Assembly: GCF_000723465.1 (NCBI RefSeq)
Contig: NZ_HF545617.1
Span: 1-64,000 of the forward strand
Source: Ruminococcus bicirculans (ex Wegman et al. 2014)
Lineage (GTDB): Bacteria > Bacillota > Clostridia > Oscillospirales > Ruminococcaceae
Length of the DNA stretch: 64,000 bases
Direction of reading: 5' to 3'
Shown: positions 1-8,454 of the stretch, piece after piece
Layout: every line of letters starts with the position of its first letter
Position numbering within the stretch: the stretch's first letter is position 1
Translations under genes and position numbers: made by a program
Notes under the pieces: model-generated
Databases searched by the model: none
The model's input: only the letters and a program-made list of their open reading frames with translations
Told to the model about the DNA's origin: nothing

Positions 1-990
1 GTGATAATTTCATCAGTTATAATGATAAGCTTTGTGGCATTTGCACCGCAGGAATCCGCTAAGACTTATGTGAATGTTATAACAGCTTCTGCCGCTGACT
101 TGATGACAAAACCTGTTTTGATAAAAAGACAAGCGTATTCAAACAAAATAGAAGCAGGAGTAAAAAATCTCACCAGCTTTTCATCAAAGACTACATTTGA
201 GGTCTATGTAAACGGACGCTATGTAAGAAAATATACATGGCAGGCACTTAAAAAGGATAACTATATAAATATAACCAATGACGGCAAGCTTTATCTTAAA
301 GCTTCCACAAAATATAAAGTCACCGTCAAAGCGGTAAACGGCAGTGCCAAGTCAGAGTCATCGGTCCTCAACGTAAAGACAGCAGCAAAAACATACTATT
401 ATATAGATAAAAACGTTCAGCTTTATAGCTTTAAAAACGGTAGGTTCAAGAAATCCTCAAAAACAAAAGCCTCTGTGGCTGTGTCGGGTACTCTCACTAC
501 CGATAAAAATAAGCGTGTGGCAGGTCAGAGCAAGAATATCGGCGGAGCAAATTATGTCCTTATCAATGAAGGCGATCATAAGGGTAAGTACGTCAAGGTA
601 GGAAAAGGTGTGAAGCGTACACCTGAGAGAAAAGCAAGAATAAAAACAGCCGTTGATTATGCCGCAAGCATGAACGGCGGAAGATATGTCTGGGGCGGAA
701 CAAAGTATAAGGCAACGGACTGCTGTGGATTGACAATGCAAGCCTATAGAAAAGCCGGTGTTAATATGTATAACAGCGTATATTCGCAGGCGAAAATGGG
801 AAAAGCAGTGTCTTTGAAGAATATAGAAGCAGGAGACCTGATAATCTGTAATAACTATGGCCATGTAGCAATGTATATAGGCGGTGGAAAAATAGTCCAT
901 GCTATGAGTACATATTATGGGATCAGAATACAGCCTCTTGCAAATATCAAGTATTGCGGAAAGATAAACACTATCAGGAGAATACTGTAG
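1..990 (+). CDS. Secreted NlpC/P60 (C40) cell-wall peptidase, 5' end possibly cut by the window
   Basis: The C-terminal 120 residues form an NlpC/P60 domain, the family that hydrolyses peptide bonds in the peptidoglycan stem. The catalytic Cys lies in DCCGLT (C241, or C242 by the usual DCSG alignment) and the His in GHVAMYIG (H288). The N-terminus is hydrophobic and signal-like, followed by a fibronectin-III-like stretch (about residues 35-125) and a small beta-rich linker (about 130-200). The first base of the window is a GTG that could be the start, but the gene may begin upstream. The DCC in place of the usual DCS is mildly unusual. A repeat element begins just after the stop. Family call is secure; exact substrate is not. 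Confidence 0.85.
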   Translation: MIISSVIMISFVAFAPQESAKTYVNVITASAADLMTKPVLIKRQAYSNKIEAGVKNLTSFSSKTTFEVYVNGRYVRKYTWQALKKDNYINITNDGKLYLKASTKYKVTVKAVNGSAKSESSVLNVKTAAKTYYYIDKNVQLYSFKNGRFKKSSKTKASVAVSGTLTTDKNKRVAGQSKNIGGANYVLINEGDHKGKYVKVGKGVKRTPERKARIKTAVDYAASMNGGRYVWGGTKYKATDCCGLTMQAYRKAGVNMYNSVYSQAKMGKAVSLKNIEAGDLIICNNYGHVAMYIGGGKIVHAMSTYYGIRIQPLANIKYCGKINTIRRIL

Positions 991-992
991 TA

Positions 993-1180
993 AGTGAGGA
1001 GCAGAGCTAAGTGAGGAGTGAGGAGTGAGGAATGGCGGAGTCAAACCGAGCTGAACACCAACACAAAGTAGAGGAAACACCGAGCAGAGCGATCTTGCGG
1101 CATAACAAACTGTCGAATAACTGTATCGGCAAATTTTCAAATGTAAATGTAGGGGCTGGCGCCCTCGACAGCCCGATTTT
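993..1180. repeat. Intergenic repeat element, copy R1
   Basis: Tandem GTGAGGAG units lead into GTGAGGAATGGCGGAGTC, then a tail (CCGAGC.. ACCAACACAAAGTA..) shared with copies near 8118, 26291 and 40620. It ends with the palindromic module GTAGGGGCTGGCGCCCTCG near 1151-1178. It has no credible coding content. It fills the gap between the peptidase gene and the thi promoter. Confidence 0.75.
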
Positions 1181-1220
1181 GTTTGCTCGATAATACTTGC
1201 GATATCTACACAATTTTTCC

Positions 1221-1249
1221 TTGACAATCTCGCTGACCAGTGTTATAAT
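1221..1249 (+). promoter_or_regulatory. Sigma-A type promoter of the thi operon
   Basis: TTGACA at 1221-1226, a 17-base spacer and TATAAT at 1244-1249. It lies about 35 bases before the TPP aptamer, as expected for a riboswitch-controlled transcript. Confidence 0.85.
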
Positions 1250-1283
1250 AAAAAAGCAGAAAAACTGCGAAAAAATCGAATAA

Positions 1284-1376
1284 AGTTTGCAGGGGGACCC
1301 AAGCAAAAAGCTGGGTTGAGAAGGTAAAACCTGACCCTTTGAACCTGTTGGTCAATACCAGTGTAGGAAGCAATTT
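1284..1376 (+). promoter_or_regulatory. TPP (thiamine pyrophosphate) riboswitch aptamer
   Basis: The conserved TPP-aptamer blocks are present in order: a GGGGAC/GACCC closing helix, a CCCAAGC..GCTGGG stem, the TTGAGA junction, the ACCCTTTGAACCTG block, and TGGTCAATACCA followed by GTAGGAAGC. An extra small stem (AGGTAAAACCT) sits in the expected variable position. It precedes thiD, the natural target of repression by thiamine pyrophosphate. Confidence 0.95.
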
Positions 1377-1388
1377 GTGTAAATTTTA

Positions 1389-1414
1389 CCTCCTGCATTG
1401 TCAGGAGGTTTTTT
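1389..1414 (+). terminator. Rho-independent terminator of the TPP riboswitch expression platform
   Basis: CCTCCTG (1389-1395), a 6-base loop, CAGGAGG (1402-1408), then six T. The 5' arm with the following CA (1389-1397) can instead pair with TGCAGGGGG at 1288-1296 at the base of the aptamer (9 pairs, one G-U). This gives a direct antiterminator switch: ligand-bound aptamer frees the terminator. Confidence 0.9.
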
Positions 1415-1446
1415 GTTTCCCCTTTTCCATAAGAAAGGAATAAAGT

Positions 1447-2250
1447 ATGTTAAAATGTTTGTCAGTGGCAGGCTCGGATTGCTCCGGTGGCGCAGGTATA
1501 CAAGCCGACCTTAAAGCCTTCAGCGCTAATGAAACTTTCGGCATGAGCGTTATTACCTCTGTCGTCGCTGAAAATACTACCCGTGTGCTGTCTGTTTTCA
1601 ACGTACCCGTTGAGGAGATACAAAAACAGATAGACGCAGTGTTTGAGGATATCCACGTCGATGCCGTAAAACTCGGTATGCTCCCAACTGCCGAAATTAT
1701 TTCAGCAGTTGCGGATAAGCTTAATGAGTATAAACCAAGTATTATCGTCTGCGATCCCGTCATGGTCGCTACAAGCGGCGACGCTCTCTCTGAGGGCGGA
1801 ACTGTTTCCACCATGAGGGAAAAGCTCTTTCCTATAGTTACGCTCCTTACACCGAATATCCCCGAAGCCGAAGCTATCTCAGGCTTGGAGATAAAGAATG
1901 AAAACTATATGGAAAAAGCCGCAAGGATAATAATGGATATGGGCGTAAAAAACGTCCTCGTCAAAGGCGGTCATCTCACTGGCGACGCTGTGGATTATCT
2001 CTGTACCCCAGAGGGTGTTCATAAGCTTGCCTGCAAGCGTGTTGATTCGCCTAATACCCATGGCACTGGCTGTACTTTGTCATCTGCCATAACTGCAAAC
2101 CTTGCCCACGGTATGGATATGCTCTCCGCTGTAACAAAGGCGAAAAACTATATCACCGAGGCAATAGAAAAATCATTCACAGTGGGCAAAGGACATAGCC
2201 CCGTTAATCACTTTTATGACTATTACGATTTGAAAGGAACTGTTCTATGA
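1447..2250 (+). CDS. thiD: Hydroxymethylpyrimidine/phosphomethylpyrimidine kinase
   Basis: ThiD phosphorylates HMP and HMP-P to HMP-PP, the pyrimidine donor for thiamine phosphate synthase. The 267-aa length is normal for a ribokinase-fold ThiD. The N-terminal [17 protein letters not shown] substrate/nucleotide motif and the C-terminal [12 protein letters not shown] motif with the catalytic Cys/Gly-rich anion hole are both present. It is the first gene after the TPP riboswitch. Its last four bases overlap the thiC start (ATGA), so the two are probably translationally coupled. Confidence 0.95.
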   Translation: MLKCLSVAGSDCSGGAGIQADLKAFSANETFGMSVITSVVAENTTRVLSVFNVPVEEIQKQIDAVFEDIHVDAVKLGMLPTAEIISAVADKLNEYKPSIIVCDPVMVATSGDALSEGGTVSTMREKLFPIVTLLTPNIPEAEAISGLEIKNENYMEKAARIIMDMGVKNVLVKGGHLTGDAVDYLCTPEGVHKLACKRVDSPNTHGTGCTLSSAITANLAHGMDMLSAVTKAKNYITEAIEKSFTVGKGHSPVNHFYDYYDLKGTVL

Positions 2251-3560
2251 GAAATTATAAAACTCAAATGGAAGCCGCTAAAAAGGGTATCGTTACCCCT
2301 GAAATGGAAACAGTGGCTAAGAAAGAAAATATGGACGTAAACGAGCTTATGGCTCTTGTTGCAGCAGGTCAGGTGGCGATCCCTGCCAACGTAAACCATA
2401 CTGCTCTCTCTGCCGAGGGTATCGGTAAAGGTCTTAAAACTAAGATAAACGTAAATCTCGGTATCTCAGGGGACGCTAAGAATTATGACATTGAGATGCA
2501 GAAAGTGGATATGGCTATCAAGTTCGGCGCTGAAGCTATCATGGATCTGTCAAACTACGGCAAGACCAATACATTCAGAAAAGAGCTAGTAGCAAAATCG
2601 CCTGCCATGATAGGCACTGTTCCTATGTATGACGCTATCGGCTACCTTGATAAAGACCTCCTTGAGATATCAGCTCAGGACTTTCTTAAAGTAGTAAAAG
2701 CCCATGCAGAAGAGGGCGTTGACTTTATGACTATCCACGCAGGTATCAACAGACGTGCAATCGAAGCTTTCAGACGTGAGGGAAGAAAAATGAATATCGT
2801 TTCCCGTGGCGGTTCACTGCTCTTCGCATGGATGATGATGACAGGCAATGAAAACCCATTCTTCGAGTATTATGACGAGGTGCTTGAAATACTCAGAGAG
2901 TATGACGTTACTATCTCACTTGGCGACGCACTCCGCCCGGGATGTCTTGCAGACGCCTCCGACGCCGCTCAGATCTCCGAACTTATCGAGCTTGGCAACC
3001 TCACAAAGAGAGCGTGGGAAAAGGACGTTCAGGTAATGGTAGAGGGTCCGGGTCATATGGCAATGAACGAGATCGCCGCAAATATGATAATGGAAAAGAA
3101 GATATGCCATGGTGCACCTTTCTATGTACTTGGACCTCTGGTAACAGATATCGCTCCTGGCTATGACCATATCACATCAGCTATCGGCGGAGCAATAGCC
3201 GCAGCAAGCGGTGCAGACTTCCTCTGCTATGTTACCCCTGCCGAGCATCTCAGACTTCCTGACGTTGACGACGTTAAGGAGGGCATTATCGCCAGCAAGA
3301 TAGCAGCCCATGCTGCAGATATCGCAAAGGGCGTAAAGGGTGCAAGAGATATAGACGATAAAATGGCGGCGGCACGTCACAAAATGGATTGGGACGAAAT
3401 GTTCGAGATAGCACTTGACGGTGAAAAGGCAAGAAGATTCTTTGAGCAGACCCCACCTGCCGACAGACATACCTGCTCAATGTGCGGCAAGATGTGTGCC
3501 GTTAGAACAACAAACATGATACTCGAGGGCAAAGAGGTGAAATTCTGCTCAGAGAAGTAG
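2247..3560 (+). CDS. thiC: Phosphomethylpyrimidine synthase (radical SAM)
   Basis: ThiC converts aminoimidazole ribotide into HMP-phosphate, the committed step of the pyrimidine branch of thiamine synthesis. The protein is 437 aa, the short form without the N-terminal extension of E. coli ThiC. The C-terminal cluster motif is TCSMCGKMC (C410, C413, C417), a CX2CX3C spacing rather than the CX2CX4C of the proteobacterial enzyme. Other typical blocks include [11 protein letters not shown] and [14 protein letters not shown]. It overlaps thiD by four bases. A GTAGGGG palindrome follows within about 10 bases of the stop. Confidence 0.96.
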   Translation: MRNYKTQMEAAKKGIVTPEMETVAKKENMDVNELMALVAAGQVAIPANVNHTALSAEGIGKGLKTKINVNLGISGDAKNYDIEMQKVDMAIKFGAEAIMDLSNYGKTNTFRKELVAKSPAMIGTVPMYDAIGYLDKDLLEISAQDFLKVVKAHAEEGVDFMTIHAGINRRAIEAFRREGRKMNIVSRGGSLLFAWMMMTGNENPFFEYYDEVLEILREYDVTISLGDALRPGCLADASDAAQISELIELGNLTKRAWEKDVQVMVEGPGHMAMNEIAANMIMEKKICHGAPFYVLGPLVTDIAPGYDHITSAIGGAIAAASGADFLCYVTPAEHLRLPDVDDVKEGIIASKIAAHAADIAKGVKGARDIDDKMAAARHKMDWDEMFEIALDGEKARRFFEQTPPADRHTCSMCGKMCAVRTTNMILEGKEVKFCSEK

Positions 3561-3570
3561 AAAACTCGAT

Positions 3571-3594
3571 GTAGGGGCGAACAGCATTCGCCCG
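3571..3594. repeat. GTAGGGGCGAAC palindromic repeat module
   Basis: GTAGGGGCGAACAGCATTCG followed by CCCG can form a GGGCGAA..TTCGCCC hairpin. It belongs to the same dispersed family as copies at 5294, 14238, 14344 (inverted), 26652, 32788 and 47683. Confidence 0.75.
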
Positions 3595-3717
3595 CATGAT
3601 ATAAAAATTGAATGTCAGCTCGGCAGTTGTGCGAAAAATCGGACAATTACATGAGAGCAGATATAAAAAGAATGTAATGTGCAAGAGGAGCGTCTTGCGA
3701 ACTTTTTCATAAAAAGT

Positions 3718-3868
3718 ATTCAGCGAGGGAACCCGTGTTTCGGGGTGAGAGGGTGCAATGGAGCACCGACCGAAAATAATTTACGTCAGATCGTGAGCGG
3801 ATAGCATAGCCGCGGTCTGTGCGCCGCTGGATAACTTGCTCTTTTTCGTTCGGCGGTGCGATACGATA
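3718..3868 (+). promoter_or_regulatory. Structured 5' leader of thiW, class not identified
   Basis: The 320-base gap before thiW contains a run of pairable segments. TCGG (3740s) pairs with CCGA (about 3770) around an inner GGTGC..GCACC stem, leaving a GGTGAGA/GA internal loop that resembles a kink-turn. GCGG..CCGC follows (about 3797-3813), then GCGCCGC..GCGGTGC (about 3821-3860) next to the GGAGG ribosome site. Pieces such as GGGAACCC..GGGGTGA..CCGAA..CGTCAG..TCGTgAGCG recall the c-di-AMP (ydaO) aptamer, but spacing and context do not fit well. It is not a TPP aptamer. It may regulate thiW translation, or be chance or repeat-derived sequence. Confidence 0.4.
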
Positions 3869-3881
3869 TGGAGGAATAAAA

Positions 3882-4403
3882 ATGAAAAAGACAAACATTC
3901 ACAAATTGGTATTCGCAGCAGTATTGGTAGCCCTTGCAGTGGTAGGCTCGCTCATCTCGTTCCCTATCGGCGCTTCAAAGTGCGCACCTGTTCAGCACCT
4001 TGTAAACATAATCGGTGCAGTTTTCCTTGGACCTGCGTGGGCAGTGGGCGTTGGCTTCACAGCCGCACTTCTCAGAAATCTTCTGGGACTTGGCTCTCTC
4101 CTTGCGTTCCCAGGCTCAATGGTTGGCGCATTCGTTGCAGGTATGCTTTATAAGTACATAAAGAAGCTCCCTGCCGCTTATGTCGGCGAGCTTTTCGGCA
4201 CGTCAGTCCTCGGTGGACTTCTGGCATACCCTGTTGCAAGATTTCTCGTTGGCGCACCAGCTGCAGCAATAACAGTATATATCCTGCCTTTCTTTGTAAG
4301 CTGTGCAGGCGGTACAGTTCTTGCTATCGTTATCGTTACAGCTCTTAAAAAGGCAAAAGTATTTGATAATTTCCTTGGCTTCTCAAAGGAGGTAAGAGCA
4401 TAA
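3882..4403 (+). CDS. thiW: ThiW, thiazole-specific ECF transporter S component
   Basis: This small hydrophobic protein (173 aa from the ATG at 3882) has about five or six membrane segments. It matches the ThiW family, predicted substrate-binding subunits of energy-coupling-factor transporters for hydroxyethylthiazole. The start at 3882 is chosen because GGAGG lies eight bases upstream; the same frame stays open back to 3819 without a ribosome site. The stop overlaps the thiM start (TAATG), which supports import followed directly by phosphorylation. The ATPase and EcfT subunits are not in this window, so a shared ECF module elsewhere is implied. Confidence 0.88.
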   Translation: MKKTNIHKLVFAAVLVALAVVGSLISFPIGASKCAPVQHLVNIIGAVFLGPAWAVGVGFTAALLRNLLGLGSLLAFPGSMVGAFVAGMLYKYIKKLPAAYVGELFGTSVLGGLLAYPVARFLVGAPAAAITVYILPFFVSCAGGTVLAIVIVTALKKAKVFDNFLGFSKEVRA

Positions 4404-5221
4404 TGGGCACTATAATTGAAAGCTGTGCGAAAGCAGCAGACAAGGTAAGAGATATATGCCCTTTGGTGCATTGTATCACAAATTATGTTACTGTAAATGA
4501 CGTTGCAAACTGCATTCTCGCCATTGGCGCTTCACCTATCATGGCAGACGATATCGCAGAAGCAGCAGATATAACTTCTATCTCAAAGGCTCTCGTTATA
4601 AACATGGGTACTCTCAATGCAAGAACGGTCGAGTCAATGGTAGCTGCTGGAAAGAAAGCCAACGAGCTTGGCGTTCCTGTGGTTTTTGACCCGGTTGGAG
4701 CAGGCGCATCAAATTTCAGAAATGAAACTGCAAAGCGTATACTTGAAAATGTGAAAATAAGCATACTCAGAGGAAATCTTTCTGAAATGTCATATCTTGC
4801 AGGACTAGAAGTTTCCACAAAGGGTGTTGACACCTCGGAAGCTGACGAGAAAAACGACCCTGTTTCCGTTGCGAAAAAAACAGCCGCTAAGTATAACTGC
4901 GTTGCAGCTATCACAGGTGCGGTGGATACAATAACAGACGGAAAAAGAGTCGCAAGGATATCAAACGGTCACCCATATCTTTCAAAGGTAACAGGCACAG
5001 GCTGTATGACAACAGGACTTGTAGGCTCATTTGCAGGTGCTTGCGACGATATGTATACCGCCGCTGTAACAGGCATTGCAAGCATGGGCATAGCAGGCGA
5101 GTTCGCATATGAAAATGCTGGAGAGATAGGCTCAGGAAGCTTCCATATTTCTATCATTGACGCAATCAGCAAAATGAATAGTCAGGTATTTGCGGCTAAG
5201 GCTAAGATAGAAGAAGTTTAG
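4403..5221 (+). CDS. thiM: Hydroxyethylthiazole kinase
   Basis: ThiM phosphorylates 4-methyl-5-(2-hydroxyethyl)thiazole, the salvage route to the thiazole half of thiamine. The protein is 272 aa, normal for the family. Diagnostic blocks are HCITNYVTVNDVAN near the start, FDPVGAGASNFR in the middle and KVTGTGCMTTGL with the catalytic Cys region toward the end. It shares one base with thiW. With no thiG, thiH or thiS here, it fits a thiazole-salvage pathway. The AGGAGG inside the thiW 3' end serves as its ribosome site. Confidence 0.95.
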   Translation: MGTIIESCAKAADKVRDICPLVHCITNYVTVNDVANCILAIGASPIMADDIAEAADITSISKALVINMGTLNARTVESMVAAGKKANELGVPVVFDPVGAGASNFRNETAKRILENVKISILRGNLSEMSYLAGLEVSTKGVDTSEADEKNDPVSVAKKTAAKYNCVAAITGAVDTITDGKRVARISNGHPYLSKVTGTGCMTTGLVGSFAGACDDMYTAAVTGIASMGIAGEFAYENAGEIGSGSFHISIIDAISKMNSQVFAAKAKIEEV

Positions 5222-5238
5222 TATTGCAATATTTCAGA

Positions 5239-5266
5239 TCTAGTGGTATCATATCAATGTGATGCC
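5239..5266 (+). terminator. Imperfect hairpin after thiM, possible weak terminator
   Basis: AGTGGTATCA..TGTGATGCCACT forms a stem with G-U pairs, followed by AAATTTTA rather than a clean T run. It may attenuate or process the transcript between thiM and the next gene. A GTAGGGG-family palindrome (5294-5317) follows. Confidence 0.4.
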
Positions 5267-5293
5267 ACTAAATTTTATGTGGTGATGTTGCTT

Positions 5294-5317
5294 GCAGGGG
5301 CGAACAGTGTTCGTCCG
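5294..5317. repeat. GCAGGGGCGAAC palindromic repeat module
   Basis: GCAGGGGCGAACAGTGTTCG then TCCG: a copy of the dispersed palindrome in the short gap between thiM and the acetyltransferase gene. Confidence 0.7.
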
Positions 5318-5361
5318 TTTGCATTGCATATTATACTTTTTCATACAAAGGAGAATGAAAA

Positions 5362-5832
5362 ATGACCGTAAGATTTGCTTGTGAAAAGGATATACCGCAA
5401 ATGAACAGCCTGCTCTATCAGGTAGAGAGAGTTCATCAGCAGGGCAGACCTGACCTTTTTAAAGAGGGTGCGAAAAAGTATACTGATAACGAGCTTAAAG
5501 ATATGCTCAAGGATAAAACTAAGCCTATATTTGCCGCAGTTGATGAAAATGATGTGATGAAGGGCTACGCTTTTTGTGTGTTTCAGGAGCATAAGGGCGA
5601 CAATGTTCTCACGGATATAAAGACTTTGTATATCGACGATCTGTGCGTTGATGAAAATTGCAGAGGTCAGCATATCGGCTCGGTGCTTTACGAGGCGGTG
5701 AAGAAATTCGCTAAGGAGCAGGGCTGTTATAATGTTACTCTCAACGTGTGGGAGTGTAATCCATCGGCAAGAAAATTTTACGAAAAAGCAGGGCTGAAGC
5801 CATACAAGACAGGTATGGAAGTTATTTTATGA
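5362..5832 (+). CDS. GNAT-family N-acetyltransferase
   Basis: This 156-aa protein has the GNAT fold signature. The acetyl-CoA pyrophosphate-binding motif is CRGQHIGSVLY (Q/R-x-x-G-x-G/A type) near residue 101, and a typical WECNPSARKFYEKAGL motif follows near the C-terminus. The acceptor substrate cannot be read from sequence. The gene lies between thiM and thiE, 22 bases before thiE, and is probably co-transcribed. That position hints at thiamine metabolism but does not prove it, because GNAT genes often move between operons. The start has GGAGAATG-type Shine-Dalgarno spacing. Confidence 0.88.
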   Translation: MTVRFACEKDIPQMNSLLYQVERVHQQGRPDLFKEGAKKYTDNELKDMLKDKTKPIFAAVDENDVMKGYAFCVFQEHKGDNVLTDIKTLYIDDLCVDENCRGQHIGSVLYEAVKKFAKEQGCYNVTLNVWECNPSARKFYEKAGLKPYKTGMEVIL

Positions 5833-5854
5833 TAAAAGATAAGAGGGTAAAAAA

Positions 5855-6496
5855 ATGGACAAATCGAAAATTGACTACACGCTTTATCTCTGCACTGACC
5901 GTGGACTTATGTCCTGCGAAACTATCGAGCAGTCGGTAGAGGAGGGCGTAAAAGGCGGCTGTACAGTTATCCAGCTAAGAGAAAAGGACTGCACTTCAAG
6001 AGAGTTCTATGAGCTTGCAGTTAGAGTAAAAAAGATAACGGACAAATACAATGTGCCGCTTATCATCAACGACAGACTGGATATCGCACAGGCTGTTGAC
6101 TGTGCAGGCGTTCATCTGGGACAGAGCGATATGCCATGTGCAGTTGCAAGAAAAATCCTCGGTGAGGACAAGATAATAGGTATTTCTGCGGCAACTCTTG
6201 AAGAAGCTAAAAAAGCACAGGTAGACGGTGCAGATTACCTTGGCGTTGGTGCAATGTATGCCACCAACACAAAGACAGACGCAAGAGCTGTCACAAAGGA
6301 ACAACTTGTAGAAATAAGAGCCGCTGTGGATATTCCTATCGTAATAATAGGCGGAGTTAATCAAAAAACTGTGCCGAACTTTAAGGGTATGGGTATTGAC
6401 GGCGCTGCGGTAGTTTCTGCGGTGGTTTCTCAGCCTGATATTGAAAAGGCGGCAAAGGATCTTCGTGAGCTTTGCGAGGATTGCTTCGGAAGATAA
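5855..6496 (+). CDS. thiE: Thiamine phosphate synthase
   Basis: ThiE joins HMP-PP and hydroxyethylthiazole phosphate into thiamine monophosphate. The 213-aa TIM barrel carries the expected blocks: QLREKD near residue 40, NDRLDIAQAVDCAGVHLGQ with the Mg/pyrophosphate ligands, and GGVN / GAAVVSAV at the phosphate-binding end. It is the last thi gene; a terminator follows about 10 bases after the stop. No thiL is visible here. Confidence 0.95.
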   Translation: MDKSKIDYTLYLCTDRGLMSCETIEQSVEEGVKGGCTVIQLREKDCTSREFYELAVRVKKITDKYNVPLIINDRLDIAQAVDCAGVHLGQSDMPCAVARKILGEDKIIGISAATLEEAKKAQVDGADYLGVGAMYATNTKTDARAVTKEQLVEIRAAVDIPIVIIGGVNQKTVPNFKGMGIDGAAVVSAVVSQPDIEKAAKDLRELCEDCFGR

Positions 6497-6504
6497 GATG
6501 TTCA

Positions 6505-6536
6505 ACGGGCGGTTATTAAGATCGTCCGTTTTTTGT
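6505..6536 (+). terminator. Rho-independent terminator after thiE
   Basis: ACGGGCG, a 10-base loop, CGTCCGT (one G-U pair), then TTTTT. It closes the thi operon. Confidence 0.88.
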
Positions 6537-6591
6537 TTTGAAAAATGTATGATTTTGTTTTTCGATTTTACACAAATTATACATTGTGCTA

Positions 6592-6620
6592 TTGACGATT
6601 AAGTTAAAATCGGTTATAAT
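6592..6620 (+). promoter_or_regulatory. Sigma-A type promoter of pyk
   Basis: TTGACG at 6592-6597, a 17-base spacer and TATAAT at 6615-6620, with an AT-rich upstream region. It lies 75 bases before the pyk start. Confidence 0.85.
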
Positions 6621-6694
6621 AAATGAAAAAGCTTTGTTTTTTTGGATTAAAACGCTAATGCGTTGAAATAGTAATGTATGTTAGGAGAGTAAAA

Positions 6695-8113
6695 ATGAAA
6701 AAAACTAAGATCGTATGCACTATCGGACCTTCCACAGATGACGAAAACATTATGCGTGAGCTTATGAAAAACGGCATGGACGTTGCGAGATTCAATTTCT
6801 CACACTCTGACCACAGTGTTCATAAGGCTCGTTTTGAAACTGTATGCAAGCTAAGGGAAGAACTTGGCGTTAATATTGCAACTCTTCTTGATACAAAAGG
6901 ACCTGAGGTAAGACTTAAAAACTTTAAGGATCACAAGCCTGTTACTATCAAGGACGGCGATACATTCACACTTACCACAAGAGAAGTGGAGGGTGATGAA
7001 ACTATCTGCTCTATCACATTCCCACAGCTTCCAAAGGACGTTTCTGTAGGCACTAGAATACTTATTAATGACGGAAATATCGAGCTGAAAGCTACCAGAG
7101 TTGACAACACCGATATCGTCTGCGAAGTTATCCACGGCGGAGTTGTTTCCGACCACAAGGGTATCAACGTTCCTGACGTAAACCTTTCTATGCCTTATAT
7201 CTCTGACGCTGATATGGCTGACCTTGAATTTGGCGCAAAAATGGGATTTGACTATATCGCAGCTTCATTCGTAAGAACAGGCGCTGACGTTATTTATCTT
7301 AGAAAATTTACCCAGAGCCTTGGCTGGTTCAATCCTAGAATTATCGCTAAGATAGAAAACGCTCAGGGTGTTGCCAACATCGACGAGATCCTTGACGCTG
7401 CTGACGGAATAATGGTAGCAAGAGGAGATATGGGCGTTGAGATACCTTTCGAGCAGATACCTGCTATACAGAAAGAGCTTATCAGAAAAGCCTACAACGC
7501 AGGCAAGAACGTTATCACAGCAACTCAGATGCTGGAGTCTATGATAACAAACGCACGTCCTACAAGAGCCGAGATAACCGACGTTGCAAACGCTATATAT
7601 GACGGCTCGTCTGCTATAATGCTTTCAGGGGAAACTGCCGCAGGTAAATATCCTGTTGAGGCTGTCAAGACTATGAGCCTTATCGCAGAAACGACCGAAA
7701 AGGATATCGACTATATCTCACGTTTCAAGAAAAGAGCAGATGAGAGAAATTCATCTATCACTGACGCTATCTCACACGCTACTGTTACAACTGCCCATGA
7801 CCTTAATGCTGTAGCGATCCTGACAGTTACAAAGGGCGGAACAACAGCAAGAACGCTTTCAAAATTCCGTCCGAACTGTCCTATAATCGCACTTACAACT
7901 GACGATACAACATATCATCAGCTCAGCCTTTCATGGGGTATCAGAGCAGGCGTTATCGAAGAGAAAACAAACACTGACGAACTCATCAGACACGCTCTGG
8001 AGCGTTCTGTGGAGCTTGGCTATCTGAAGAAGGGCGACCTTGTCGTTATTACAGCAGGAGTACCGCTTGGAATGAGCGGAACGACAAATCTGCTCAAAGT
8101 CGAGAGAGCGTAG
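6695..8113 (+). CDS. pyk: Pyruvate kinase
   Basis: Pyruvate kinase converts PEP and ADP to pyruvate and ATP, the last glycolytic step, feeding the pyruvate formate-lyase locus just downstream. From the ATG at 6695 (AGGAGAG upstream) the protein is 472 aa. It begins MKKTKIVCTIGPSTDDE and contains the active-site block IIAKIENAQGVANIDEI and MVARGDMGVE. It ends soon after the allosteric C domain, without the extra PEP-utiliser domain found in Bacillus and Geobacillus pyruvate kinases. It appears to be monocistronic, followed by a repeat whose hairpin could terminate it. Confidence 0.97.
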   Translation: MKKTKIVCTIGPSTDDENIMRELMKNGMDVARFNFSHSDHSVHKARFETVCKLREELGVNIATLLDTKGPEVRLKNFKDHKPVTIKDGDTFTLTTREVEGDETICSITFPQLPKDVSVGTRILINDGNIELKATRVDNTDIVCEVIHGGVVSDHKGINVPDVNLSMPYISDADMADLEFGAKMGFDYIAASFVRTGADVIYLRKFTQSLGWFNPRIIAKIENAQGVANIDEILDAADGIMVARGDMGVEIPFEQIPAIQKELIRKAYNAGKNVITATQMLESMITNARPTRAEITDVANAIYDGSSAIMLSGETAAGKYPVEAVKTMSLIAETTEKDIDYISRFKKRADERNSSITDAISHATVTTAHDLNAVAILTVTKGGTTARTLSKFRPNCPIIALTTDDTTYHQLSLSWGIRAGVIEEKTNTDELIRHALERSVELGYLKKGDLVVITAGVPLGMSGTTNLLKVERA

Positions 8114-8117
8114 TTTT

Positions 8118-8330
8118 TAAGTGAGGAGTGAGGAGTGAGGAATGGCAGCGCCATACCGAGCAAATCACCAACCCAAAGTAAAAACATCCACGAGTGAAGC
8201 GAGCAAAATGTCTGCGGAGAGAGCCTTAATAGGAACAAGCTTACTAAGCGGTGCAGAAAAGCAATAGAAGAATTGCAAAAAAATCAATTACAAAGCGGTG
8301 TGGAGTGGAATACTCTGCACCGCTTTTGTT
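8118..8330. repeat. Intergenic repeat element, copy R2, with internal terminator-like hairpin
   Basis: It starts with tandem GTGAGGAGTGAGGAGTGAGG and GAATGGCAGCGCCATACCGAGC. A tail shared with copy R6 follows, then AGCGGTGCAG and the strong hairpin AAAGCGGTGTGGAGT..ACTCTGCACCGCTTT (about 8285-8328) followed by TG and T-rich sequence. The hairpin may serve as the pyk terminator. The rest of the gap to the pfl promoter (8331-8454) shows nothing recognisable. Confidence 0.75.
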
Positions 8331-8454
8331 GCAAAAAATGTTTGAGCTTTTTGTAGGCGATCACTTTTTTATTCAAATAATTTTCCGTGAATTGGGTAAC
8401 CGATTCTAACATATGAAAGAAGTATGGCGTAAGAGTAATATTTCTGAATGTGAC

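Noticed and set aside
457-1227. 256-aa minus-strand ORF over the peptidase gene and repeat R1
   Set aside because: It lies antisense to a clear NlpC/P60 gene, has no family features and crosses repeat sequence and the thi promoter region.
3718-3868. Second TPP riboswitch before thiW
   Set aside because: No CTGAGA junction followed by the ACCCTTTGAACCTG block, and no CTGGATAATGCCAG-like stem.
3718-3868. T-box leader before thiW
   Set aside because: No TGGNACCGCG antiterminator sequence, and the downstream gene is not an amino-acid gene.
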